A stretch of DNA of 64,000 nt from Bryopsis sp. KO-2023 (GCA_030272585.1 BSYQ01000010.1:310001-374000); one strand, 5' to 3'. Shown: positions 10,245-22,821, counted from the first letter of the stretch. Numbers and translations are program-made. The notes: generated from the sequence alone by a model not told the origin.

Positions 10245-11011
10245 ATGAATAGGCAGTTCTCCTGTGTTTGTGGGAAAACCTTTGCTAAAAAATCTGGCCT
10301 TGGACGTCACAAACAGTTCTATGGAAGTGGATGTGTTCCTCCCATAGCCTCACGGAAGCGACCACCTTGTGAAGAAGAAACTGATCCTCCTGGAGATCAA
10401 TCGACACATCTTACTAAAATCTGGAAAATCTGGTGGACACATCCGAGGATCGACACACCAGCAAAAGTGAGGCGCAGACAAAAAGGCTTGCTGAACTGCA
10501 GCCCGAGACGCAAGGATTGTTTGCACTGCTCAGAAATTTTTTTGGACCTGCCCCATTGCCACCTACAATACAAACAGTCAACCATGTAGTTCTTGTAGTG
10601 GAAACTGATGAAGGTGACTATCCTATACAAACAGCTCGGGCTACACCAATATTCTACGGGCGGGCAAGATTCGATGATGTTGTGATAAATGGGAGGGATC
10701 AGCAAGGTCTTACCGTGGAGTGGTTCGCCCAATTGAGACTCCTTTTTGCAATAGACATTGAAGGCGAGACCAAGGAGATGGCCCTCATCCGATGGTACGA
10801 TGTAGCACGGCTGGAAACGCTTCGACGCATCAAGTCTTGGAATGGAACGCTTGAGTCCCACGGCGCAATTCCCCTTCTTTGGTCTGGCAACCAAAAGAAT
10901 GGTCACTATGACATTATAGAAATCAGTTCAATAAAAAAGAAAGCCTACATCGTGCAAGCTTTTAACGTAACAGAGCTTGAACTTTTTCATGCAACTCCTC
11001 TCGTGTGGTAG
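10245..11011 (+). pseudogene. C2H2 finger plus transposon-derived domain, frame-broken
   Basis: The ATG at 10245 opens a frame with a C2H2-type finger (FSCVCGKTFAKKSGLGRHK). That frame runs out of sense after about 10430, and a second frame (open 10418-11011) continues: LRNFFGPAPLPPTIQTVNHV, FYGRARFDDVV, MALIRWYDV and an end in TPLVW. The ordering of basic, aromatic and WY(D) motifs resembles the C-terminal region of Plavaka/KDZ-like transposons, from memory only. A frameshift near 10418-10433, or an unseen intron, separates the halves. Confidence 0.5.
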
Positions 11012-11348
11012 GAGCTTTAAAACACATTTTTTGGTGAGGGAAAATGCACTTCAAGAGCTATAGTTTAATAAGTTACGGAGTGGAGGGGAAAGAGCATTAC
11101 TGTGGAAATATTGAACGAGAAAGAAAAAGATACTAGTCCGAATATTTGGCTGGGTGTTCAATGGGGAAGGTTGTTCAGTTGTGGGCTAGAGTTTGCATAT
11201 GCTGGATAAAAGGATATGAAGTGGGGTTATTGGTGTTTAGGATTCTTAGCGAATTCACAGGATTGAACGGTGCAGCAGTTACTGGGATATTGATTTAGAG
11301 GATGAACACGATTGATGTAACGATTTCGGGAAGAAAAAAAAAACAGAT
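11012..11348. other. Gap without a supported gene
   Basis: AT-rich, with no frame, repeat or RNA structure that I can support. Confidence 0.4.
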
Positions 11349-12139
11349 TCATCCAATAGATCGGGGAACTGGTGTTACCGTTGAGATGGGAAGGGATGCT
11401 TGAATGGCAAGCTCAGTTTCCTGCACTCCACCACCAGCTGCTGCGATTTCCTTTCGAGAATTTCCTTTGCAGGAAATCCTCGTTAGCCGCATGACTTCCA
11501 CCTGCCTGACAGGCAATGTGTGAGCTCTTGATATAATAATACATGGCAGGTCTGAAAACAAAAAAACATATATCCCTGGGTTATACGACAAGCCCAACAT
11601 ATTATTTCCAGTGTATATAATTTTCCTTTTCCAATTTCGATCCCCCACCCCCCGCTCAGAACTCATCAATTGGAAATATCCATTCACAGACTTGCTCGTC
11701 GTCCCAAAAGATGGGCTTGGGTTCGTTTTAAACGGCCGAACTCTGTTCTTGCATAATCGACCAGTCTGTCTGGGTACAATATAACGATATAATTTTAGAG
11801 ACATTACCCGATTTTCTTCTAATGAACCAACTTTTTTTGCTAAATTTTAAAAAATTAATGGTCTTTATAGTTTTTGATGTCATAAAAAAAATAAAATAAT
11901 AATTGCCAAAACAAGGCAGTTACCCATTTTCAATTATACTCACACTCAGGGAGTATCTATTTAATTAATTATTTATATATTTATCAATTATCAATTTACC
12001 TGGACAATATGACCTTGTATGCAGCCACATGCGCTACCAGCTGCAACAGAAGCTGCTCTATTCGTGAAGAGTCCAGCAAATCGACGTGTTCAAACATAAT
12101 GTTGGCTGCACGTTCGTTCAACGGCTGGGGGACCTCCAT
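11349..12139 (-). CDS. Small helical protein, two exons
   Basis: Exon 1 (12139-12000) starts MEVPQPLNERAANIMFEHV and is helix-rich (IEQLLLQLVAHVAAYKVIL). It ends TCC-AG before GTAAAT. The acceptor GCCTGTCAG gives exon 2 (11505-11349), starting QVEVMRLTRI and ending PVPRSIG then TGA. Phases match, giving 98 residues. An alternative acceptor at about 11555 would add residues in another frame. It has the size and helical look of a small complex subunit, but no family is recognised. Confidence 0.45.
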
Positions 12140-12539
12140 TGCCTCTTTTTTTTGCCGCGCAAATAAAATCACCAAAAAACAATCCTCTTAATCGAGGCTG
12201 ACAAAATTCTCATTTAGGGGAGAAGGGGGTCATGTAAATAATATCCCAGCCATAGACGCTGATTAATGAACATGACCAGAACTGGAGGGTGCAAAAACTT
12301 GTTTTAAAAAGGCTGGAAGTGAAAACAATCTGATGTCAGTTTAATCGTGGATTAAAATATGATTTTTTCAAACAGAAAGACAGTTGGAAAAACCTGTGTT
12401 TGAAAAAGGGGTGCTTCAAAGAGCACCCATGGAAAGATGTCCCTGAAGGCAGCTGCCAATATATTCTTAAGGTTTATGGGATTCGAAACGCTTTTCAATC
12501 AATAATGACTAGACTTCGATATTGCATGCCAACTCCTCG

Positions 12540-12625
12540 ATATATATATATATATATATAACCCCCCCCCCCCCCCAAAAAAAAAAAACTAAATAAAACT
12601 AAATAAATAAATGAATGAATGAATG
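12540..12625. repeat. Compound microsatellite
   Basis: TA dinucleotide run, then C and A homopolymers, then AAAT and ATGA tetranucleotide repeats. The rest of 12140-12657 shows nothing further that I can support. Confidence 0.9.
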
Positions 12626-12657
12626 CCAGTCTCGACATACCTGTTCGTTGAGGCGCT

Positions 12658-13055
12658 CTATCCCATTTTTTCTTTCGTTCGTTGCTTCATCAGTTCCCTT
12701 CTTTTTTCCATACTGAGAAACCTGATGCGCTCCCCTTCCGATCCATGGGCTGGAAGCCCAGCGCGACACTGTTGAATAACCGATAGGCGAAGTCGTCCTC
12801 GGTTTTCGCTTGGGGCGCTTGGGTCCCTCAGAACGGCGGCGCCACCGAACCCGCCGAGACTGCGGCACCACCGAGCCTGCCGAGACTGCGAAACCCACCC
12901 AGCCCCTCTGTTCGCATCAGGGCTGGAAAATTGGGGAAACGTGTTCGACCGAGATCTTTCCAGTCTTTCCAGCATTTTTTGTCGCAATTGTGGATGTATG
13001 TCGGACATTCGAAAACACCCCCCATTCATGATCCTGGTCACCTTCGTTCCGTTGA
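12658..13055 (-). CDS. Doubtful ORF with plausible coding start
   Basis: The minus frame open to 13116 reads RIMNGGCFRMSDIHPQLRQ with an in-frame ATG near 13034. Around 12830-12900 a 27-bp tandem duplication (CGCAGTCTCGGC) occurs, and an adjacent frame then looks equally good (GPKRPKRKPRTTS). It may be a decayed transposon gene. No family recognised. Confidence 0.25.
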
Positions 13056-13261
13056 GTGCTGAGTGGAAGCGTCTTACAGTCCGATCTACCTGCAGTCGCA
13101 GTTGCTGTTCCGTCAAGTGCTTCAGTTTTTAGTTGTTGGCACCTGCCTGTGGTGTGGCGTGGAGTTTTTATGGACCAGGTGTGGAAATCGTTGATTCCAG
13201 TGGAAGCGTGGCTGGCGGCGAATTGTAACTGGGAGCGTTTGTGGAAACGCTTGCTTCCAGT

Positions 13262-13475
13262 GGAAGCGTGGTTGGAAGCGCTGCTGGAAGCGAAGTCGCT
13301 TCCATGGAAGCGCTTCTGGAGGCGAGGCCGCTTCCATGGAAACGCTTCTGGAGGCGAGGCCGCTTCCATGGAAGCGCTGCTGGAAGCGAAGTCGCTTCCA
13401 TGGAAGCGCTGCTGGAAGCGAGGCCGCTTCCATGGAAGCGCTGCTGGAAGCGAAGTCGCTTCCACGGAAGCATAT
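13262..13475. repeat. 32-bp tandem array of perfect palindromes
   Basis: CCATGG centres fall at 13302, 13334, 13366, 13398 and 13430, with a variant at 13462, exactly 32 bp apart. Each unit contains the 16-bp palindrome CGCTTCCATGGAAGCG. Related GGAAGCG and CGCTTCC words continue on both sides (13180-13540). Long frames across the array on both strands are by-products of the repeat. Confidence 0.95.
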
Positions 13476-13693
13476 GGAAGCGCACCGCTTCCGAGGAAGC
13501 GGTTTGGAAGCGCGCTTCCGCCTTGTGCTTCCGTGGAAGCGAAGCCTCCAAACATTCCGACGACGAAAGCAAGTGCCCACTGGAAACGACTTGTAAATAA
13601 ATTGACACATGTGTTTCTTTGAACTGAAAAATTAAACCGTCAGTGTAAACTCTGATCGGTTCAACCATCTTTAAAAGTGCTAATATGAAGGAT

Positions 13694-16600
13694 TTATATG
13701 TCGTTGCAGAACAATTCACGAAAAATCAGCTGATCAACAAGAAAACACGCTCCCAACATTTCTTTGCCAGCCAATGATTTCAAGGTTTCCATGATCTCTT
13801 CTTCTTCAACACATACGCCCGTGCTCCGGACAGCTTTTAAGTATGAATACACACTGTCGAAACAATGGCCTAGTGCGTCTTTACACTTCTTTTCCATCAA
13901 GATGAGTTTTTCGTCTCGGGAAGCCAGCGCGTCCTCGTCTTGAATATCGCAGCTTGTCTCTTCAGCGCGTTTGACACCTATCAATTTCCACGTTAAAGAT
14001 CAAAGAAAGGGCCGTGACAACCCACACAAATTTATTATAGCACTCCAGCGAAAAGAATATTCTTTTATTTCTTATTTATAATTAATTATAACACCCAATG
14101 AGCTTTGTATGTCTGACGAAATTGGCTGAGGAGGGGATGTCGATCATTTTTCTGGGGCGAAGGGGATACAAATACTTTTCAGATTGTGAATCATCTGCAT
14201 TTGGTCTGTTGCCACTTCTGTGTCAAACTCTTCTTCCGAAAAGTAATCGTCAAAATCAGAGGCATATTCTTCCGACGAGGATGTGGGGCTCTCTCCACCA
14301 CTTCGTTGTGTTGTTTCCCCACTGCAGAAATAAACAAAGTGGCCAAATATGGCTTTTTAAAACAAGACACCCAGGGTTAGATCAATGTGTTCCAATTTGA
14401 TGATAGTGCAGAGAGAGTGATGGCTGGCAGAGGCACACTGCATACATGTTGCAGCCGTCCTCCTCGCCCTCCCAGTAGACCTCTCCATCACTGACATATT
14501 CCTCAACCAGCGCTTCTTGGACATCTAGGTCTGAGTCATCATGTTGGGACTCTTCCTTTTCTGAGTATTGCCGCGCGAGGTTCAGAGAATCAATTGGCTC
14601 GGGTATTGCAAAGCCCATGGCTCCTGTATCTTGGACCATGGTCTCTTGACCACCATTGCCGATGGTGTCGTTGCTTTCAGATCCCAGGCCAAATTTAAAC
14701 CCCCCAGCGCTGAAACCTCTGGACTCTGGTCTCGACGTCGTCCCTGGAGGACACTCAGCCAGAAAGTGATCAAACAGTGTCAAAGGATCAAAGGATAGGT
14801 TTATGAAACTCACTTTCTTTTCCCTACCGAAACTCGTGGTTGTGCCTGCTCTGGATTCGAAAGAAAAGGCTCTGCTGGTGTTATCAAGTTTGACACAGTG
14901 AGGGGTCTTGGGTCTTTGGCCTCCAGATTCGTCGATTGCATCTGAATGTAGGGATACGAGGTCGGGTCATATTGTGGGACTTCGAAGCATATAACCATGT
15001 TGACTCGTGATCATCAACTAACCTGTGGCATTCGTTTCCTGAATGATTGTGTTGCCAGGTCTTGCTTGATCCAGCCTTTCTTCGCAATCCCTGACATCCC
15101 CATGGTCGGCCCTTGTTTGAATGGTGGCTTCACAAATACTGAGGTCTGAGAGAATGGAGTGTTTGAGAAAGTTCAATTGTAAAAAATTCATATCAGCCAG
15201 GTTTTATGTTGCTATATCCGCAGCATGGTGTTGTCAGAAACCCCCCAAAGTGAGTGTCTCTCATCGACGAGTGGAGGGAAAACCTCAGGTAACCCATATT
15301 CTCAGAAAAGAAGGGGGGAATGTGAGGACATCTAAGAACTACATTCCCACTATATGAAAAGAGAGAACATAAATACCTGGATCACCTGGTCTGGAAATGC
15401 ATGACATTGGGCAAGTTTCTCCCTTTCTGACGGAAACCGTCGTGGTGTCTCTTCCTGATGCGCATTCGTCCTCCTATTGGAACATTGGATTAGGCTCTTC
15501 ACGGCTGCCACTCTTTCATACGCACCAGGAAGAATCGAGCAAAAATAAATACTGACTTGGACACACTGTGTGGAGGTGTTCGCTTGACCGTTCCACATGA
15601 TCTGTTTCCTCTCTCGAGCCAATTGCTTGGCCTCAGACGCCGCAGCAGCCGTCGCTTCCTTCAGGACGCGTTCCCTCTCAGCTGCTCTCCTTTCCTTCCT
15701 GCGGCGCATTCTTTCGCGGGGAGTGCAAGCATCGTCATGATCATTGTTTGCTGTTCGGATTGCTGATCTTCCACGCTGAAGAGGTGGTTGCACTTCTACC
15801 TCACGACTCCGCGTACGTCGTCTTATGCTGATCTGCCTTTTTGTCATGTTGTGCATTCTCGAGCGGAAGTCTTGCATGTGTCGTTGCACATAGCCTGTTT
15901 GGAATATCTGGGTACACATTCAATGCGGCTGTGGTCTTTAGCCATAGAAGTACTTCAGCGAGTCTCCTTTTTCAGATTTGGAAGAATAGCGGTCTATTGA
16001 ATAAGGATGCTACGCACACTGTGCCCTAATTAAGACGATTGTGATGGGTTTTACCTGAACAAGACTCGGCCTGCAAGCTGCATCCTTTTGGAGAAGAGCG
16101 ACGACAAGTTGTTTCATTTCCTCACTGAATTGTTCAGGTATTGGGGGAACATCGCCACGGACTATTTGGTACACCAAGGAGAGAAGGCTGTTCGCTGCGA
16201 AGGCGTGTCTGGAACAAGGAAACAATTCAGGGATATTGGGTGCACAACCAGATACGATTTCCATCGCAGATAGAAAACAATTTTGCTAAGAGAAATTTTC
16301 GACAGAAGAATTCGATCAGTTATCGGGTTATGGGAACTTACTGGAGCGTGCACAGCTCGTAGAGTACGCAACCAAGCGACCAAATGTCGCTCTTGTACGT
16401 GTATGGCTGATTGGTGCAGATCTCTGGAGCCATGTAGTAGGGAGTGCCGGTGACGGTGGTTGCGAAGTCTTCAGTACTGGCGAGGACTTTCGAAATCCCG
16501 AAATCGCCTATTTTGATTACCCCCCCTCGAGCAATGAAGATGTTTTGGGTCTTCAAGTCCCGGTGCAACACTTTTCGACTGTGGATGTGCTCCAGTGCCA

Positions 16601-18276
16601 TGGCAATCTGATCGGATACAAGCCCTCAGAACTAAACAGAAGTCCTAGTTTACTCCAGTAACATATATGGGTTGGTGGCAAAAGAAAGCTATGTAGGTAG
16701 GGTGACAATGATAACTTCAGAGGTGTTGATGCTGTTCTCTTCTTTTTTTGTTTGTTGTATCGAAAATCTTCACATAATATGATCGTGCTCTTTGAGCAGA
16801 ATCTTCTCAATTAGAATACAGATAAATTCTAACAGGCTTATCTTCCGACAAACTATTCACCGACCTGAAGAAATATGTCCATGACCTCCACCTCTGAAAA
16901 ACCTTTCCCCTCCTTTGATAAGGCTCTGATCTTAGAGAAGAGGTCGCCGTTTTCACAATACGATGTAACAATGCACAATGCATTTTCGTGCATGAAGCTC
17001 TCCTTGTAGGAAATGATGTTGGCATGGTCGAAAGAGGAGATAAGCTACAGGCACCAGAAATAGTGTTCAAATCTAGGGATGTGCTCAAATTCTTGAAAAA
17101 CTGTTGCATCATTTGCAAAGGCTTGGTTTGGGAACAGCAAAGCCAACACTGAAACGGTTGTACCAATGCAATCACTCAATCCTCAGTACTTACCCGAGCT
17201 TCATTGAGAATGGATTCTTGGTCTTCTTTGTTCGTTATTGGTATTTTCTTCATACAATATGATATTCGATCATGCTTGCACAATACTTTGAACACGCTTC
17301 CATATGATCCTTGCCTTCAGGACACAACAGAATGGGGGTTGACGACACAGCCTCACTGGTTGGTTCCTTCTCTACAATCCAACTTCGTATTCCCTTTATT
17401 CTCTTGACAATGTAAAATTGATGAATTCGTTGCCAGAAGGACCTTTTGCGTGTTTTTTTGGAAGAGTCGTTGCTGAGCCTTTGCACCAGAGGATGCACAC
17501 AATAAGGACAGGTGCTTTTGGATCGGAAAGTGATAGGGCGGGCTGGCGGGATAATGGTGTCCTTTTCTGTCTTGTAATTATTCGTATTGGCAGGCTGGGG
17601 TACCCCAGCCAGCCAATACGAATGGCCTGGAACACACCAGGTGTGTTCCAGGCCAAAACAATTGTGGGGAACCACCCTTCTGTGCACTGTGCAGATGGTG
17701 ACTTCATGGGACGGAATTGTAGTAGTCCACAATGTAAGACAAAGGTTGTTTTGTACTAGTAGCAGTTCACAGTCGTGTGCGCGCGAAGAAATGTGCAATC
17801 GCAGCTGGAGCACGTGTTGTTTTGGATAAACAGAGACCCCACGTCTCATGGGCGAAGGTGGGTGCATGAACCGTTAGAGCATAAACTTGATAACGTCGCA
17901 CAGAAAACCTTGAGACAACTATTTAAATGTACTAAAGTACTGAAAAATTCCTTGGTTGACTTTCTCCATCTTTATGTCAGAATTTCCTTGTTATTACACA
18001 ATTTCGACCAACAATGTTCGTGTAGGCTTTGGACCGCGTTTTCGATCGTGCGATTGAATAGGCCATGCTATAAAGTATCCGAGCCCCGTTAAAGATGTGT
18101 TGTGCGCTTATGTAGTCAATAGAGAGGTCAACTTGGAATTAAGAGCGTCCCCAGGCATGCAACATAAGAAGCTCCGTGCAAACAGCGGCGGACATGACAC
18201 TGGACATAAAAAAACCCCATCACAAAACTGAAACGCACCCGATCACTGTATCCACGTCATAGTCCCTCCAAGGCAT
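13694..18276 (-). CDS. NEK-family serine/threonine kinase, 12 exons
   Basis: Exons: 18276-18239, 17314-17194, 17044-16865, 16607-16342, 16208-16055, 15907-15557, 15473-15386, 15138-15023, 14941-14828, 14753-14446, 14321-14176, 13977-13694. All phases agree, giving 721 residues. Kinase landmarks: start [13 protein letters not shown], Gly loop [11 protein letters not shown], catalytic Lys in [18 protein letters not shown] in KIGDFGISK, activation loop [12 protein letters not shown], and SDIWSLG. The kinase ends at RPSLVQ, followed by a basic coiled coil ([16 protein letters not shown]), acidic Ser-rich linkers and a C-terminal helical module ([20 protein letters not shown]) like that of NEK1/NEK5. 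NEKs act in cilia and mitosis; that role is family knowledge. Intron 1 is long and holds two palindromes. Donors GTGCGT, GTCGGT and GTCAGT are non-consensus. Confidence 0.93.
17581..17655. repeat. Two adjacent long palindromes in NEK intron 1
   Basis: 17581-17622 is a 42-bp palindrome with one A/A mismatch pair (TTCGTATTGGC at one end, GCCAATACGAA at the other). 17623-17655 is a second palindrome: 16-bp arms starting TGGCCTGGAACACACC around a single A. They touch end to end. The rest of the intron (17315-18238) has no other notable structure. Confidence 0.95.
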
Positions 18277-18897
18277 CTCTCAGCAGCACCCAGTTTCCGA
18301 TTTACAGTTTCTTTTTTCTTCTTGTGAAATGCTTTTCAAGGTGGAATACATTCTCAGGAAAAGTGAAAAATTGTTCTGCTCAAAACGCGTTTGATCTCTT
18401 CCTATGTTCGAGGGATCTCATGATGCCACATGTGGGTTCAGGGTTGCATCAACAGGAGAACGCTTTGGAGGAGAGGAAAAAGTTGCTGGTTTGGTTGATG
18501 CGAGTGGTGTCAGTAATCACAACCTTACTTTTTCGAAACTGGCTTTCTTTATGTATGAATAGGCAGCCGCCCGAAGAAGTTTTTCGGAGCCGTGGAGAAA
18601 CCAATTTCTTGCAAGAAAAAAAATGCCCCCCCCCCCAGCAAACAAAATTTTGTTGCTTTTTAAAAGCAGGGTTTGTACAGCTTTCAGTTTTCTGTAAAAG
18701 CAATCTTAGAAGATAATAATTGGGTTTGCAAGAAGGTAATAATTGGGTTTGCAAACCAAACAAACAAACATCAATTACATTGTGTAGGAGAAATATTCTC
18801 CTATTACAAGGATCAGTAAAAATCAAATGTGAACATGTGTATTTTAATGTTGAAATTCCATTGGCTTTTGTGTGTACCCACAAAGACACTAAGACCA
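18277..18897. other. Intergenic gap upstream of the NEK gene
   Basis: Separates the NEK start from the end of the next minus-strand gene. A short direct repeat (AATTGGGTTTGCAAGAAGG and kin) lies at 18716-18755. No supported gene; the NEK promoter should lie here. Confidence 0.5.
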
Positions 18898-19517
18898 TCA
18901 AGAATGCAAAGATGCATAGGTCGATTCAGCTAAATTCAACGAACGTGAAATATCTTCAAATAAAGAAGATTGAAAAGAAAAACGTTCCGAAAGTTCCTCT
19001 CGCAAAGTAACATCGGTGCTGGAAGCAGGTAGCCTATCCAACCGATCCATTAAATCTTGAATTTGTTGTAAACCAGTTTGAACCTCCTCATACTGAACCT
19101 TTAACTGAGAAATCACTCTCTCTAAACGAGAAAAATCCCAATCTGTAATAGAAGACAACAAAGTCGAATCCAAGGAAAAATCACCAGGAGGAAAAGAAGC
19201 CATATGTTCCATTGGAGTTCCTTCATCATGAGAAGAAGCAATAGAAGAAACCATCTCTGAACCAGGTTGAACCTCTGGACCCAAAGAGCCCGGAGCAGAA
19301 GAAGCAACAAATGGAAGTTCTTCAGGGTCGCGAGAAAAGGTGGTTTGCAAACCACTCGCCTGTTATGCGTTGGGGTAACCCTAAACGCCAACGCTCCATC
19401 ATCAGTACTGATGTGTAACTAGTTACACATTTCCTATTTCCGCCCCATATCTTCTACCAAGGTTTACCAACCACATCTTACTTGATATTGTGTCGGAGGT
19501 TTCTTCTTACTCAGCAT
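18898..19517 (-). CDS. Small coiled-coil protein, two exons
   Basis: Exon 1 (19517-19482) encodes MLSKKKPPTQYQ and ends at a GTAAGA donor. Exon 2 (19359-18898) starts after ...GCATAACAG with ASGLQTTFSRDPEELPF and ends TYASLHS. Both are in phase 0, giving 165 residues. The first half is Ser/Pro/acidic and probably disordered; the second is a coiled coil (ERVISQLKVQYEEVQ, IQDLMDRLDRL). The family is not recognised; it resembles a structural or adaptor subunit. Confidence 0.65.
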
Positions 19518-20328
19518 CACGACACAACGTCAAATTTTTTGTTCCACTCTATGAACAGGAGTACTTCAGTTGATGGCAGTTTACAGTTCTAACTGTACCA
19601 CCTAAGGTCCTAAGCTGTTAGGTTGTGGTATTTGAAAGGACTTTCATTGGAACATGGGCAGCACTTTCTACAGTGTATGAATTCAACAACTCGATGATTG
19701 TTGTTTCGTCTCTTTGATAAAAGGGAAAAAACTTCTATTTGGCTGCTTCCTTCTGCACACACTGAAAGAAATTTCTTTCAACAATCTAAATTCTTTGAAG
19801 CTCCTATGTGGATGAAGCTGTGTGCAAATTGGCAACCTTATCTAAAAGAAGTTACACACCCCAACCCATTCTTCATTTCCTCAGCCCCAAACTCAGTGAA
19901 TCCACCATCTAGTCGACTGCTCTGCAAACTTTTCGCATACCGACGCCGCCCACAGTGTAGAATTGAAAATAACTTGGAAACTGTAGATCCATTACCTAAC
20001 TTGCAATATAAAGACAGAAAAAAAGGAGCCTACAAGATTCTCTCAAAAAAAGCCAGCACTGAACATTGAGAACACCAAAAGTCCTCCCCAATCGGAAGGC
20101 TACGAAACCCCCAGACGATCGGCCAAGATCGAAGCTTGTCAGGCGAAACAGGCGGAGGCCTTAGGAATATTCTCAGCTGGATCTGGGGTCGGATCTGGCC
20201 ATCTGACCCCTGACCGCCTTGTTGTTCAAACTGACCACACTTGATTTCTACTCAAAAAGAATCACATCATGTTTCCATTGCTCAGACCAAGATTCGAACC
20301 CACCACATAAGTCCACTGAAGCTCCAGC
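19518..20328. other. Intergenic gap with a doubtful plus-strand frame and a tRNA-like box
   Basis: A plus-strand frame of 123 codons (19698-20069) has no recognisable product. At about 20288-20310 the minus strand reads GGTGGGTTCGAATCTTGG, a good B-box match, but no cloverleaf forms around it. Confidence 0.35.
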
Positions 20329-21365
20329 TCAATGACAGATGCAATGCTTAACGTCGCAGTTTTTGCATGCGAGGATGAGCCTCGGGGTGGTTTTGAAAGT
20401 GGAGTAGGCGGAGCATTTCGATTTCTCTTTTGGGCTCGCACAGCAGTGGCGTCGGTCATCGGAACATTTTGGGTAGAGGCATTCCGAGACTTTCACGTCC
20501 ACATCGAACGCATCCGCGAAGCCGCTCGCCTTGTCCGCCGCCGAAGCTTGTGCAAATGCGGATGCGAGCGCAGGTTTGATCTTGTCGCAGCCGTCTTCCT
20601 TGATAATCTGTTGATTAGGACAAAAACGCAATCACACGACAAGCGTTCAGAGTTGGAATCGTTGGAATGCGAGCAAATTCCAGACGGGGACTCGAAACGC
20701 TGAAAATCTTTGGTGGGTATACTTGATCTGCACCTCAGTAGAGTCCACAGGTATGCAGTTGAAACCATGCTATCGATCACCTTTTCAAAAACTCGAAAAA
20801 GCTTCCGTGCCGTTAGGAAAGTCTGGCTTACTCGATCGAAAACATGGGCGACATGGATTCATGGATGGATCAAGAAAAGAAGCTGTTGGGGACCACTCAC
20901 CTTCGCAATCGCAGCGACGATACCCTTCTGCACTTCCCCGCCCTTGGCCACTCCATCGGAAATACCTTTCGCCACAGCAACACCTGCACCCTCGTTCACA
21001 GCTTTCACGAACACGTCCGCCAGCCCCTTGGCAGCTTTCTCTCCACTACCCGCAGATTTCACGGCTCTACCGATCGCCACAGCGATCGCTTTTCTGTTGC
21101 CCGCACCGATCGCCTTCGCCACGGATTGGACGAAAACATCCGCGGTCTCAGCAGATCCTACCGCAACCGCCACGGCTCTGTTTTTCCCATCGGAAACGCC
21201 CACGGCATCGCATTTTGCCGTGTTTTTATCTTTCGCATTGCACTTTGCGACAGCAGCTCCTCCTCCAGAAAGGGACGCACTCGCTTGAGCGCTGGCTTCC
21301 AGCTTGCGAGCCTCAGCTCCAAGGAACAAAGCAAGAAACAAAGCCATCAAGATCGGGCCGTGCAT
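20329..21365 (-). CDS. Secreted Ala-rich protein with Cys-rich C-terminus
   Basis: Exon 1 (21365-20901) starts MHGPILMALFLALFLGAEA, a clear signal peptide. Exon 2 is 20607-20329. Donor GTGAGT, acceptor AATCAACAG, phase 0, 247 residues. The mature protein has alternating AVAVAVGSAETADVF and AIAVAIGRAVKSAG segments with ADVF repeated, then a Cys-rich end with CLYPKC, HCCASPKEKSKC, LACKNC and a terminal CIC. The end resembles that of the protein at 23758-24444 (SCCARSFKRRLC, CFC). Function unknown; an extracellular or surface disulfide-bonded protein is inferred. Confidence 0.75.
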
Positions 21366-22009
21366 TTTTGACGAGTAGGCTGGGACTGTAATTTCTGAGT
21401 GTGGATTTACACTTGGTCGACGGAGTCGTAATGATTTACAGAGGAGGCGGCCGTTTTTATTGGTGGTGGTGACTCGACAGCCCTTGAAATGCGACCTGAA
21501 TTCATCCATTTTCATTGTCTCGGGTCTTTTCTTTTCGAGAGGCCACACTTTCTGGAGGAGCTTTTGCCTGATTTTCATGATCTTTTTTTTTGGGTTTTTT
21601 GTTTCCGAAGTTGTTTTGAAGTTGTTTACTATTTATTCGGGAAATTGTGATCCCACCAGCTGTTCTGCCCGAAATTTCTCTTCTTGCAACAAAACAAAAT
21701 AGCAGATTCGTCTTGGAAGCTTTTTTTTTTTTTAGGCTGAAAATCGCACTCCTGAGTAATGAACAAGGTGAGCGACAGTTCCTTTGCTCGTTCAGTTGTG
21801 ACCACTCCCTCCCAAAAAAATTTAAAATTGGTCGGCTCCTCCGTGTGCAATCTTTGTTTGTTTGTTCGTTTGTTTAGTTCCACTACATCCCATTCCCATT
21901 ATTCCAATTTCTGCCAAATTGGTTCTTTTTCTTTTATTGTGTTTGGGTTCACTTTTTCTAGACTCTTTGTTGTGGTTGCCCGGCGAAAGAATTACCTCCT
22001 GATGATATC
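21366..22009. other. Gap without a supported gene
   Basis: Upstream of the secreted-protein gene, probably its promoter. T-rich runs and short frames only. Confidence 0.4.
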
Positions 22010-22500
22010 CTATGTAAGTGTTTGGTTTGGAACTATTTTCTCACAGGATCATTGGTGCAAGCAACACGTGATCGATCAGTGGGTTTGCTTTTTTAGAGTG
22101 TTCCCCATGAACTAAAAAATCCACCTCCAGTGACATCAAGACTTGCGCATCTTCCACTTTACGATTGGCATTATTCACGAGATTGTTAACTGCATCACTC
22201 ATTCTCCTTTGGTCATCCAGCTGGCAGTTTCTAACGATAGTCATGGGAATATAAGGATATATACTCAGATGAGCCATGTGCCCAGATGTTGTTCAGTAAT
22301 CAATTCTGTTTGGTGGTTGGAGTATCCTTTCCATTTGAAAGGTGTGAAGCACAGAACTTTCTTGGTCTCCTTTTTTTTCTTTTCTTGGCTCTGCCCGCTG
22401 GAACAATTCCCTCTTTTTGCGATATTGTGCAAGTGTTTGGCACGGAACTACATCACACATTACCATCGGCGCTTGGAACACGTGATCGATCAGTTGTAAC
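22010..22500. repeat. Diverged direct duplication
   Basis: About 22015-22080 and 22430-22498 share AAGTGTTTGG, GGAACTA and ACACGTGATCGATCAG in the same order. On the minus strand each reads LIDHV(F/L)xAPM. An intervening minus frame (NCQLDDQRRMSDAVNNLV) looks coding but no gene can be assembled; it is possibly a retroelement remnant. Confidence 0.55.
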
Positions 22501-22821
22501 CGTAGGAACTCCAGGGCAAAACCTATTCAAAAGGCGTTTGTGTTTTACGCACTCACAGCCAGCACCCCAGAACAGATCGTTTCTTATCAGCCCCGGCGCC
22601 ACCACTATAGGAAATTCGCTGAATACGTTGTAAACAATCGCGTGGTTAATGACACCATTAACGTTGTTCTACACCCCTTTTGCATGGTTGTTTTTCATCG
22701 TTGTGGAGTGCACATTTAACAATGATGGTTTTTTTAGCACCCACATCCAGCCGGCGAATCACGCAGAAGGCCCGGTTAGCATGGTTGACGTCTTTTCGAA
22801 ATGACATGGCTGAGTGCTTCA

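Noticed and set aside
12917-13622. Long frames on both strands over the 32-bp palindromic array
   Set aside because: A palindromic tandem repeat without stops gives open frames in all directions; no domain or splice support.
19698-20069. Plus-strand ORF of 123 codons
   Set aside because: No domain, no splice partners, in a gap with no other support.
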